Positions 35,323 to 46,474 of a stretch of DNA of 64,000 bases are shown here, piece by piece (within the stretch, counting starts at the first letter, position 1; each line of letters starts with the position of its first letter). This DNA is from Hemerocallis citrina. Lineage: Eukaryota > Streptophyta > Magnoliopsida > Asparagales > Asphodelaceae. Both the position numbers and the translations under genes were made by a program. A model generated the notes under the pieces. The model saw only the letters and a list, made by a program, of their open reading frames with translations, was not told the origin of the DNA and made no database searches. Location of the stretch: NCBI GenBank assembly GCA_017893485.1, contig CM030359.1:28045750-28109749 (forward strand), read 5' to 3'.

Positions 35323-36465
35323 TCAAGTTGAAAGCCTGACCTTTCCTCGGAACAACTGTCCTCTGACCGACAATCTAACATTGAGGAGGAAGCAGAGGCC
35401 TAACTGGACCACGAGATGGACCTGCTTGCTGAACAGGACCCCTGGCTGGAAGAGCCACCTGCTACTGCTGCGCACAATCGCGTACCAAATGATCAGCGAT
35501 GCCACACCTAAAGCATCGACGGTTGACGCACCAACAATTCTTACGCTCATGCCCAGACATCTGACAGAAGTTGCAGAAACCACCCTTCTGGAAACCAGCA
35601 GAAGGATACAGAGCTGTCCTGACCGGATGGGTTGGTAAAGTCCTTTGAACAGGACCACCAGAAGGCCTAGCAGCAGAATGTGAAATAATCCGCGGAGAAG
35701 GAACCAAACCACCACGAGCCTGCTCCTGAGCTCGAGTTGCCTCAAGAGCTTCAGCATAAGTACACAAATGGAGAGAGAAAAGATGCCTCTTGATATCCTA
35801 CTCAAGCCTATTTGTGAATCTACGAGCCCTATCCTCTTCGGTAGCCACAAGAATGGCAGTGAAGTGGCTAAGTCTAGTAAACTCACTGCGTACTCATCCA
35901 TTGACCTGGAACCCTGTTTCAAGAAGTCCGTGTTACAACATTGTTTGAACAATTATGTAACAAAATTCAAAATAGAATAGTGACTTAACCTGTTTTAAGG
36001 CCAGGAATTGCTGTTCCATCTTAACCCGAGTACTACTGGGGAAGAACTTCTCCAAGAATTCCCGAGTGAAAGTAGTCCAAGCAATAAGTCTCTCAAGTCG
36101 CTCGGACTTGGCCATCCACCAAATGTGACCCAAATCCACCAGCTGGATGGAAACCATGTCCACCCTATCAGCCTCGGCAACACGTGCTGTCAAGAGCAAG
36201 CGCTTCGTCCGAATCAACAACTATTCAGCCTCCAAAGGCGTCTCAGTGCCGGAAAAGCAGTCCGAATGCAGCCTCATAAAATCTGTAACTGTTCCTGGAC
36301 GAGGCAGAAGATTTTCCTGCACAGGCACAACAGGAGGCAGAACCGGGCAGCTTCAAGAGTAGCCATAACTAGATCGCTATGGTTTTGCTACAGATTGATC
36401 AGCCGCTCAAGCACAGTAGTGACAGCCTCAACCGGATCAGGCTGAGAAGAATTTCCACGAGCCAT
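35323..36465 (-). pseudogene. Family A gag with two zinc knuckles
   Basis: The ATG at 36465 opens 'MARGNSSQPDPVEAVTTVLE'. The capsid core ('FLEKFFPSSTRVKMEQQFLAL', 'QGSRSMDEYA') follows with frame changes near 36300, 35940 and 35850. In the 35767-35462 frame lie two CX2CX4HX4C knuckles (CNFCQMSGHERKNC and CFRCGIADHLVRDC, 35575-35474), more than the single knuckle of many chromoviruses. Gag binds and packages the element RNA. Confidence 0.85.
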
Positions 36466-36613
36466 AGCTGTACAAAAACCAAAACAACTAGCATCTAGAA
36501 TCAAAGTTGATAATAATTCATTTATGCATGCATGGTTGGTGAAATATTGAGCCGATCCCAGTTCGAGCCAAGCTTGTCTAATATATTAGGCAACTAATAC
36601 ATTAGCCAAACCT

Positions 36614-36627
36614 GGGCTCTGATACCA
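36614..36627 (-). promoter_or_regulatory. Primer-binding site of the family A element (initiator Met tRNA)
   Basis: On the minus strand TGGTATCAGAGCCC lies 10 bases inside the 5' LTR. It is the complement of the 3' end of plant initiator-Met tRNA, the usual primer of chromoviruses. Confidence 0.9.
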
Positions 36628-36637
36628 GTAAAAGCCT

Positions 36638-39600
36638 TGTCACGCCCCGCTTCCCAAAAAGAATACGAAATACAGATACGCGACTCAACCAGCGAATGAT
36701 TTGCAACATCCATAAGCTGTTCAGGAATCTTTACAATATCTCACAAAATAATCAGAGTCGGAAGCAAAAGAGTCAACCTCACACATGCAAAATTAAATTA
36801 ATGAACCAACAGAATTTACTTGAAACAAAATGTATCAATCTCAAATAAATCAGAATCTGGATAAGACAAAATCCTGGGTTACATCGCCCAACAATACAAA
36901 GTAATCATCCAAATACTCAAAATACATTATTCAAAGCAACCATAATAGAAATACTAATAAGCAAGAAATCCTGCACTAATATCTCATTTCACCAATGTCG
37001 TCGGGCAGCTGACCATCCTGATCTGTAACTAATAATTGCATGAGAAGGAAAGAGAAAATAAGTACCCATTAATGCAAGTTACGGGTGTTGTGAAATCTAG
37101 ATACCTAAATAGATAGATAAACTAGACACAAATTAAAAATCTCGCAAGTGTACGAATCGTTTGGAGAAGCGTAGTGACGAGCAAGGGTCGATCCCACAGA
37201 GATTGTAGTACTTAACTTACTAATCAATAAAATAGAAAACAGAATCTTCAAGTGTTGATCTAAAAGTCTAAGGAAATAAAAGGATAAAAATCTAAATAAG
37301 TAGCATCACAAGTTGAGTCACAAATCTCTATTAAAGTAGTTGGGTATTGATCTCCACCTATAGTCAGTAATGCTAAGTCATATACTACATCCATTACTCA
37401 TGTTTGTTCTCCTTAAGGGCATGGTATCTACTCCTTAAAGTTAATGTTTCCCTAGGCCAAGAATTAGGCATGGTATCTACTCTAATTCGTTTCTTTCCTT
37501 AAGTATTTAGCATGGTATCTACTAAGTTGCTCTTAAAGAAAGCATAGGAACAATGGAAACGAACAAACACTCAAGGTTCTAGAAATTGGTATCAGATCTA
37601 GATCCCTCAAGTTGATTAAACCAAGAACCCCTAAGGACTCCTGTGTTACTAGTGATGGGCACGAGATACGGGTCTTCTCAATATGCTCATATAACAGCTT
37701 CAGATCTACACTGCACAACTTGAAAATCTTAAGTTCTATATCTCAGTCGACTGGCTGTCACTTCAGTCGACTGTCCCTAGAACTCCAAACAAGTTTGATT
37801 CATGTAAATTGTTATTCTTTCAATCAGGTTTAATCAATAAGTAAAAGAGTAACATTCAGAGGAAAAACTCGCATTACATAACTACGGTTTCAATCTACCC
37901 AACTATGAAAGTTAGTTCCACATAATAAAACTTTTATTGATTAATATAATAGAGTTCATGACTACAATAGAAATAAAAACTAAAGAGAAAGAACAGAAGA
38001 ACGCTGATTTGTATGATGTTGCACTTTAGCCCAATCAGCAGTCGTCTTGTTCTCCTCCTTTGATGCTTGCTGTCGATGGCCTTTCTGGCCGATCCAGAGA
38101 TAGTCCGAGAGATAGAGATCTTCAGCCGCTTCTTTCTTGGTTGGTATTTATAGAACACGGCTAGAGAATTAGGGTTTGCACACTTCTTTTTATAGAAAAG
38201 TCCTTTTCTTTTATTTATTTCCTCCCTTCGTTGCTCTGCGTGTTATTTCTTTCTCTTTTCTTCTATTCTTCCTTTTCTGTTCTGATTTGGTTAAGATTTG
38301 GACGAATCTTCAAATATCTTATCTTTTAACTCTGCCGCCTACCAGTCGACTTGCCTTCGGATCAGTCGACTGTGTCGAGACTTCTGAAGATTTCATAATT
38401 GATCATTCCAGTCGACTTATACTCTGTAGTTTCTGTGTATCATCCTCAAAGTCCTGAATCTGCTTCGTTTTGCTGTTTTAGGCTGTTTCCTATGGAAAAA
38501 GAGAAAAGAAGCGTAAATACCACATATAGAGCATTTAAATGTCTAATTGCCTTAAGATTATTGCTCCTAAAAGTGAATAATATTTGGTTCATCAACGGGC
38601 CACTTATAATGTATGGTACAAGTACATGGGAAAGGTAAATAAATAGCATGGAATGATGCATCAACAGTAATAACTAGCATGAATCAGTAAAACAAAGTCA
38701 ACTAGTTTGGTATACTAACAGTATGAATGAATGTGTCAAGTATAAACTCGTATGGCAACTAACACTGGCTAGTAACAGTAAGCTCAGTATATCAGTGTAA
38801 CAGTATAACAGTATCGGTCCAACAGTATCAGTCTAAAATTATCAGTCCAACAGTATCAGTCTAACAATATCAGTCTTATGTTCTTACAGTCTTGTGTGTA
38901 TTACTAGCTAGGTAGCACTTCATATGCCCCATATTATAACACATGGTTGCTACAACAAACAGTTTCACTTTTAGATTTCACAGTGAACCATAATGGGGCA
39001 GTGTACTTAGGTATCAGTAACAGTAGCAGTAGCAGTAGCAGTAAAAGTAACAGTAGCAGTAACAGTAACCGTATGGAATACTAGTTCCCTTCCAAGTACA
39101 CGTTTCCATATTTTCCACTACTAGATATTCCCTTAAGAAACCCCGGCTTGATCACTTTTATTATGGTCATCAAAAGACATGATAGTGCATGAAATAGTGT
39201 CAAACTAATATGGTATAATCAGTATTAGGTTCAAGGAAACAAATAAACATGCATAGGTGATATACGATCACATAAACGAGCAAAACAGTGTGTTCATATT
39301 CAGGACAGCATGACAGTACAGTACTAAAATAGTGATTCCTGTTACTACAGAAATTCAAATCTGAATCCGTAGAAGAATCTGGAAAATAGACTTCCACACG
39401 AATCCAGCGATCATATATAGACCATATAGTAATTCACAGAATCATAACTCAAAACTAATTTGAATCCAGAAAACACGTTCAGCGAGAAATCAATAAATCG
39501 AATTCACAGTCAGGAAAACAGCATCAAAACATCTCAAATAAATCCAGGAAAAATCTGAAGTAATCCCCTATATGTCTAATATCAAAATATAAAGTTTCAT

Positions 39601-41516
39601 AATATTCCAGTAAAATTAGTTCAGTCAATAAAAATCAGAAAACATCAAGAAATGCTAGTTTGGCAAATCTGGAATTCCCAACACTGCTGTACGAAAACTG
39701 TAATATCTCGCAAACCGTAAAACGAAATCCAAATCCGTCAAAGGGAGATAAAAATATAAGAGATAAGCTAACTTTCATATTTCATAAATACTTTCCATAA
39801 AGTAAAAGAAAATAGGGTGAAAATACGATTCTTTACAGAGCAGCAAGCAAAATACAGCAAGTATAGCTTTCATAAATAAGCATAAAACGGCTTATAAAAC
39901 TCATCCATAAATTCCACCAAAATTCTGGGTAATCCCTAAATAGATATAGAAATACTGACCAAAATTTCATATTAAAATAATATAATTAGGACTAGTATAA
40001 AAATAGTTTAATCAGTAAAATCATCAAGAAACAAAATCTGGAAATAAAATACACCTCTGTAGTAAAATAGCCACAATTCACTCATACGAAAATGAAATCG
40101 ATCAAGGTCAGAGATTTTGGAAAGAAGACAGATTTCTCTACAATTCATGTATAATACAGAAATTAAGAATTCTGAACTTAATATGGTCTAAAATACAAGT
40201 CAAAACTGATCATCGACAAATACAGATTTTCTCTTGAAAACAAAATCAACATAAACCACACGAAACTCGTTCCAATCACAATCTAACATGGTATAGAGTC
40301 TACTAAGTATCCAAACATCATGAAATAGAGTATATAATATATTCACAACCATCATATCACATGGATCTCATCAAACACATAAATTCACCATATTATCTCA
40401 CATATATGAATAGATCAATAACGGTCAACCTAGTTGTCTTCATGTTGATTTTGTGACGTGAGGAAACTATGATCAAATAGCACAATAGAGACAAAACCCA
40501 CCAAACACAACACACACACGAGTTGTCTCTAGAACCCAACTACACTTTAAGCGGTATTTTTGACTTGTATCATACAAAGGAATTGGAGTACAAGTTACTT
40601 GCCTTAACCGAAGATGAAAACGAAGAATACTAAGAATAACGGAAACAGATCCGGACAACGAACCAAACGAACGACGAATCCCACGAACAAAAACCATGAA
40701 CCAAGACAACCACACGTGCAATAGCCGTGCACGTGCAATCCAAACAAGAGAGAGAGAGAGAGATCGGGAGTGGGCACGGGTGGCGGTGGTGCGGCTCAGT
40801 GCTGACGTTGCTGCTGCTCTTGCTGACGGTGATGCCGGAGGATGGCAGGGAGAGAGATGGACGGAGATGGAAAGAGAGATGGTGGGAGGTGCTCGGCACT
40901 TGGGTAATGGCGGCTAGGGGTGGTCGGGGAGATGGGTTCAAGGAGATTGGGAGGTGCAGTCGGGATAGGGCATTGGCGCAAGGTAGGGGATGAAGTAGGA
41001 GAGGGTTACACAGGGTTTCGATGTGGAGGTTTCGGTAGTGGATGGGGCTAGGGTTTAGCGGTAGGAGGGAGAGAGTGGTAGGGTAAGTGTTCATATATGG
41101 TTTGATATTAGAGTTTAGGAGATATTGGGTATTGGGTAATTGGGTGCTTAGGAGGAGTAGTAGGAGATGGTTTTTAGGATTTGGTTTATCAATTGGGTTA
41201 GGGATAAACATGAGGGTTTAAGTTTAAATTTGCAAATAGGATAGACAACAATAGGTTTAGGCAAATTGAACCAAGATCACTCAAAACACACGAGCCAAAG
41301 AGAATGGAACAAGAATCCCATAAAGAGAAAAACAAAGTAGATGAAGAACGAAGCAAAACGACAACAAATCAACACAAAGATCTCAAAATAAAATAAAAAT
41401 GAATATATATTGAAAACAACTCTAATATACGGTCCCAAAAAAATACAATAGAGTACAAATACTCGAGAAGAAAAAAAATACACCAAAAATACGAAAAACG
41501 AAAACCAGGAGTTACA
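36638..41516 (-). mobile_element. 5' LTR of the family A element (with a nested solo LTR)
   Basis: This is the partner of 24003-27311, in the same order from 'tcacgccccgcttcccaaaa' to 'accaggagttaca'. After removing 37086-38594 it is about 3.36 kb. The short-repeat zone (38800-38880, 39015-39070) has the same motifs as the 3' LTR. The two LTRs differ by scattered substitutions and small gaps, so the element is not very recent. Confidence 0.9.
37086..38594 (-). mobile_element. Solo LTR (Athila/Tat-like) inside the family A 5' LTR
   Basis: A 1509-base insertion with TG..CA ends is flanked by a perfect 5-bp duplication, ACGGG (37081-37085 and 38595-38599). The block 'caagtgtacgaatc' followed by 'ggtcgatcccacagagatt' (37145-37205) is the counterpart of the leader found in the Athila LTR at 56217-56283. 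Five copies of CAGTCGAC occur (37744, 37764, 38343, 38363, 38409). No coding capacity. Confidence 0.85.
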
Positions 41517-42966
41517 TTAGCCTTATTTTCCTGTTGTTTGCTTTCTTTTGATGTCAGAAGTCTCTTGCTTAGCCCACTGTGAATCTTCTCTGTGATCTTA
41601 TATCAGCAGATTCTAGATATACTTTCATGTAACTAAGGAGTAGAATATGCAACTTTGTAGTAATCCTGAGAAGTATAACTCTGTAACTAAGGAGTAGAAT
41701 ATGCTTTCATGTAGGAAGTAACTAAAATAATATACAGAGAGAGCATGAAATGAGGTGAAGTATTTTGTATTTGAGTCCCTCATTTTTTAGTGCATGATCT
41801 CCTGACGCCAAAACATAGAACATTTTAGTTATTATATTTTTTAGTGCATGAACTCCTGAAGCATAGAACACACAATTTTGAATAATACATGATCTCCTAA
41901 TGCCAAAACTGTTTCATATGCTTAGACCACATAAACTTTTTAGTGCATGAATTTTTTAACTACTTCAATTTTTTATCCAAGTTTGTTTTGATCTACTTTA
42001 CGCATCCATGCTTTTGCTAAGTTACCACTATACTGTTTGGATTAATGTGTGCAAAACACGGCCTTTATTGAGACTGCCCAAATGATCTTAGTTAAATACT
42101 CCTCATTCTATGTGGAACTTGAGTTGCCTCTGCCCATACATGGTATCATATTGTTTAGTGGTTTGACACTCGACCCAGTGAAATGTAATGTTCTCATTTC
42201 AGGTTTGACACTTGATCATGTTGAAAATCTCACCATTACTGGGTACATTTGATGTTAAGTTCCAAAGGTACAACTCTTAAATATTTCTTGGGCATCATTG
42301 CAAATTGTTCTATTTTTCTTATAGTTTTTCTGTGTATACATCTAAGTTCATCATTACCCAAGTGCTGACTTACAATATTATTTTCAATTTTTCTTATAGT
42401 ACTAGATCTCTACCCATGTGCTGACTTACAATATTATTAACTCTTAAGTTCATCATTAGTATTCATTATGTTGAGCTCCAATGCCATTAAGGAAAAACTG
42501 ATTTGGTGCTGCAAGTAGTTACATATACAAGTAATCACTAAATTGTTAGTGTATACTTGATAAATGTTTTTTTGATAAATATACTTCATAAATGTTCCTA
42601 GTGAACAAAATGTGTTCCATGCACAATTTTGGAATGATTGTTTGTTTTTTCACAATGAATTTGCCAGAAAATTTTAATCTTACAAAATTAGCATACAAAC
42701 ATAGCAGGCCTATGACTGCTATGGACATCATTGACTCAATCACCCAGCTTTTCTAATATAAAAATGTTTTTTTCCACAAGAACACTCAATCATATGGAAT
42801 AAATTTTCTTCAAGTGTCAGAAGTATGTCTGTGAAGAAGATACGATATTTGCATAACAGAAGAATGGATAATGATGTACTTTACATGTTCATTTAAGTTC
42901 CATTCATTTAGAAGCTGAAGAGTTTTGGTCAGTTTGGACAATTAAAAAAGTTTCCTCGTAACTGAC
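41517..42966. other. Helitron interior, no assignable gene
   Basis: AT-rich, intron-like sequence that continues the DNA left of 24003. It has imperfect local duplications: 'gtaactaaggagtagaatat' near 41630 and 41683, and 'agtgcatga.ctcctga' near 41790 and 41850. Frames at 42049-42252 (plus) and 42743-42546 (minus) are not recognised. Confidence 0.45.
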
Positions 42967-43094
42967 TTGCTCCCCAGTAAGAGTACCCAAGTTTCAATGA
43001 ATGTGGAATTACTTCAAACTCGCATAACTGTTTCAAAGAATCCACCACTTGACAGGGAATGTCAGATAAGACTGTTTCATTGCAAAATAGATCA
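42967..43094 (-). pseudogene. Captured exon of a TRM5/Met-10-type tRNA (guanine-N1) methyltransferase
   Basis: On the minus strand an acceptor 'agtcctcag' is followed by 128 bases encoding '[20 protein letters not shown]' and '[17 protein letters not shown]', then a GT donor (gtcagt). I recognise this as part of the plant TRM5-like (Met-10+) methyltransferase that makes m1G37 in tRNA. The normal continuation (a block near 'LPSGVEVPSSFE') was not found nearby. It is opposite in orientation to the Sec1 and DnaJ fragments, so it was captured separately. Confidence 0.75.
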
Positions 43095-44386
43095 CTGAGG
43101 ACTAATTTTAATGACAAGAATATCAAGAATATGTGAGAAATAAACTTTGAAATTTTACTATATTTACAAGATTAAGAAAGCGAGAGAAACACATTTAAAC
43201 TCAACAAATAAATCATCATTATTTTTCTTCCATGTAAAAACTATTAGAAAATTTTAATCAGGTCTTTCTAAAACTCATATGGGCAAGATATCTCCACCTT
43301 GATCACATGGACAATTTACCTCTATAGTCTTCCCTCCGCGTCTATGTCTCTCCCTCACGTGTCGCCGCAGATTCCCATTACAGAATTGACCATTGACCCC
43401 TGTACACAGCAACACAAACACATTATCCTTATATATCTAATATATCAGTCTCTGTATCAGCTCCCTCACCATCATACCAACTCGCAGAATGAGCATCCTG
43501 ACAATAGGGTAACTGTTTTTGTATTACAATCAAATTTCTTATGAGATCGGGTAATTGTTGTTATGTTTTTTCTTAATCAATCTTATCATGTATATGTCAT
43601 GTCATTTTGGTAAAAAGGAACACCATCTAAATAGAGGAATTTGTTTATTGATAGTGTATTCAAAGCAAAGAGCTTTATTTATTAGCAATAGGATTTCTAG
43701 GATATTAGTCCCCTAAATTAAGTATCTTTAAGTATCTATTTTCTCCAACTTTTATTGAATTGACATGAACATTTCTAGGGATTTTGTAATGTAAAGATGT
43801 TTCTATTAAGAGAAGAATTGGCTTCGTTACTAAATGTTAGCAATATTCGTTGCAAGGGAGTTATACACACAGAACATTGCAGTTGGTTGATTGCAGAGTA
43901 AGGACTTATAGACTTGGTTGTTGGCTTGGGTGTCTATTGCTCTGTTTAGTGCTGTTGATGCTGCTTGCTTTCAGGTAGGAAGGTAATTGCTTACCTGAGT
44001 TTGAGTAGATATTGATTTGTTTGTTTATTGCAATGCAGAACAGTGGGATGGATATGGATAATAAGATTGTTGTATGGTTTGTAGAGATTTTTTGCTGAGG
44101 CATTACAGAAGACATCGGTTGGATTGCGCAGCGTACATTTCAGATTTGATGATTATATTGATTTTGCTAAGCATTTATCAGATTTAGAATGATTCTATAT
44201 ATGGGCAATGTTTGTTGGAATTTGACATTGATGATGAATGATTTTATCCTAACTAGACTGTTGTAGCTTAATTGCTAATTGGTTTCCTTTATTTTGAGAA
44301 CACATTTTTTATATAGGCTATTAAAAATTTACTATATATATTTTCTTATGAGTATTATATTTAATCAATGACTATACATTTTGTAA
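43095..44386. other. Helitron interior near the 3' end, no gene seen
   Basis: Mostly AT-rich DNA. A stretch near 43330-43520 is more C-rich ('tccctccgcgtctatgtctc'), but I assign no exon. The last 100 bases before the hairpin are very AT-rich, as usual at Helitron 3' ends. Confidence 0.4.
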
Positions 44387-44413
44387 GCGTGCATCGCACG
44401 TGCATTATACTAG
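44387..44413 (+). mobile_element. Helitron 3' terminus: hairpin and CTAG
   Basis: A 6-bp stem (one G-T pair) with a 3-base loop lies 8 bases before CTAG. This is the replication terminator of plant Helitrons. Confidence 0.65.
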
Positions 44414-46474
44414 GTTTGCCCGTCTTCGGCTCTTACTATTTGTTTATATAAAATAGTTTGTTTCTTTAATTATCATTGATTTTGATTGATTCTTGAAAAA
44501 CTCTTACTATTTGTGTAGGCTCATTGTTTCGTCCCATATTGAAGACTTGAAGCTTTGTGTTTGATCCCAATTGTAACTACCCTGTAATTTTATTTTTTTT
44601 GTAGTAGGGTTGGTGAATGATGTATTAGTTCTAGAATAAGGGATTATGTAAATATGTGTAATATTTAGGATTTTGGGAGATGATGTAAGTATCTATATAG
44701 GATGATGATATAATATAGTGATGTCAAAACCCGTACCCACAAAGTTGTGGAGTATTGGGTTCTGTGTGTTGTTTTTCAAAGGTTTTTCAAAGGTTTTTTA
44801 GAAATTCATTACGTTATCAATGAATTCTTAGTTTTTAGTTTGTATCTTGCATCGTATGAAGCTTTTTCCCGCCAGAGCCTTATATATATGATGCCTGTGT
44901 GATATTGCTTGGATTGGCTTGGGGAGGATTGATATTAACTGCCTGTGATGTTATATTTTTAATTGTTTGCAGAATTTCGTAAGAAATTGCTGTAAAAGGA
45001 CTAATATTTTAGGGGAGACTCTATCAAAATTTTTACTAAAATTCCCACAAATCCATTACGTTTTCAAACGAAATCTTGGTTTTTATTTTATAACTTGCAT
45101 CATATCAAGATTTTTGCCCCCAGAGCCTTATATATATGATGCCTATGTGATGTTGTTTGGATTGACCTGGGGAGGACTGATATTAACTACCTGAGATGTT
45201 ATATTTTAAATTGTTAGCAGAATTTTGGAAGGAATTGCTGTAAAAGGGATAATATTTTAAATGAGACTCAGTCGAAATTTTTACTAAAATTTCTATTAGT
45301 ATTCTACAATAGAAATGACCATTGGTTTTGACTTGATTGATTCCTTTTTCATTATAATGATTTTTCACCCTTGATCGTGATTTTTGGCTGGTTGAGTCGT
45401 CAATCCATGTGCAATCTTCATGTTCTCTTAATGTTTGAAATGTCTGATAGTTGGGCTTATGTGTTTTTGATGTAAGTTATAGATTTTTTTTTTAAAAAAC
45501 ATGTCAAATATCTCATACATTGAAATATATCAAAAATTGGGGCTAACAAACCTGTTTCAGATCAAATTTGCAGTAGGCTCTCCGGTATCTGGATACTAAA
45601 TATATTAATATGGAGATGTAATTGTACTTGATTACATTTAACAAAAGGTCTTCACATGTACATCACAACAAGATTTCTCTCCCTCTCTCTCTCCCTCTCT
45701 CCTGCTCTCTCATTTTTAACCTCTTTTAAAATCATACATGGTTAACTACATGAAAATATGACAACAAGGAATGAACTCATGCAGTTTGAGGCGATAAATA
45801 CATTACCAACTGAATTGCTACTCATGCAGTTTGAAATCTCTTATGTTTAAGTCACACATAGCAACTGATTTCGATCCACTATTGTTGTAGATTCACAGTA
45901 CTCTTTTTCAATCATGAACTCCTGGCAAATGATCCTGCAAGATATAAACCAATAAACAACTTAATTCAGAATACATCAATGTCTCAGCCAAATACGCATC
46001 TATATAAATCATTCTTCACGAAGACATGCATATATTTAACATTTTACAGGCCTTTTTATATGCTACATCGTTCACGAAAACGTGTCGTAGGCACGTGTCC
46101 ACGAGAAAACCTATTTTATACATAATTCTCCATCACATTTATATTTATCATGCAATTAACACAACTGACTCATGTAACAACTCAATCTGTGATTACCCCT
46201 TCTCACTAGCTACTACAAACCGAGTAGCCAACTAGAGGGGTTTTTTTTTGCCCTCCCTAAGTTGTCACTTGCCTTTTGATATGAATGCAAACATTTGTGA
46301 TGAATACACCCAGTTACTCACCAAGTCATACACTTACAGTGCTTTTGCATACTCATATTTTAAGTTGCCGTTTGACGTAAAAGTAAACATTAGTGATAAA
46401 TACCCCTAGTTACTAAGAAACTCAAAACATTGGAGGAGATAGATATCTATTTATTCAATTATTTAATCATTATC
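44414..46474. other. Intergenic DNA with local duplications, no gene seen
   Basis: It contains a 248-bp tandem duplication (next entry), a CT-rich run at 45683-45713, and two related blocks of about 60 bases near 46250 and 46365 ('aagttg.c.ttg.c.tttga'). No coding frame with a recognisable product. Confidence 0.5.
44797..45292 (+). repeat. Two-copy tandem duplication, period about 248 bp
   Basis: 'cagagccttatatatatgat' occurs at 44873 and 45121, with similarity on both sides over the whole unit. The copies differ by many substitutions, so the duplication is old. Confidence 0.85.

Larger units (their letters stand above)
24003..41516 (-). mobile_element. Full-length chromovirus, family A (Ty3/gypsy, Tekay/Del-like), with nested insertions
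   Basis: The element has long LTRs at both ends, TGTAAC..GTGACA in element orientation, flanked by TTAGG (23998-24002) and TTAGC (41517-41521), a 5-bp duplication with one change. It holds gag, protease, RT, RNase H and integrase in gypsy order on the minus strand. A Met-type primer site and a polypurine tract lie at the correct places. It was later hit by 28866-33252 and 37086-38594; without these it is about 11.6 kb. All coding domains carry stops or frame changes. It sits in an intron-like part of the Helitron. Confidence 0.9.
20516..44413 (+). mobile_element. Probable non-autonomous Helitron carrying host gene fragments (split by the 24003-41516 retroelement)
   Basis: The 3' end has Helitron architecture: a hairpin (GCGTGC 44387-44392, loop ATC, GCACGT 44396-44401), eight bases, then CTAG (44410-44413). 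The proposed 5' end is A|TCTATATAATAAATTAC at 20515/20516, a plausible plant Helitron start, though such starts are short and less certain. Without the nested chromovirus the unit would be about 6.4 kb. It contains fragments of at least three unrelated host genes in both orientations with intron borders kept, which is typical of Helitron capture. The base after CTAG is G, not the usual T. No Rep/helicase is present. Confidence 0.5.

Noticed and set aside
36614..36627. A tRNA gene suggested by the Met-tRNA complement (also at 53125 and 56177)
   Set aside because: Only the 12-19 base primer-binding complement is present, next to an LTR edge; there is no cloverleaf.
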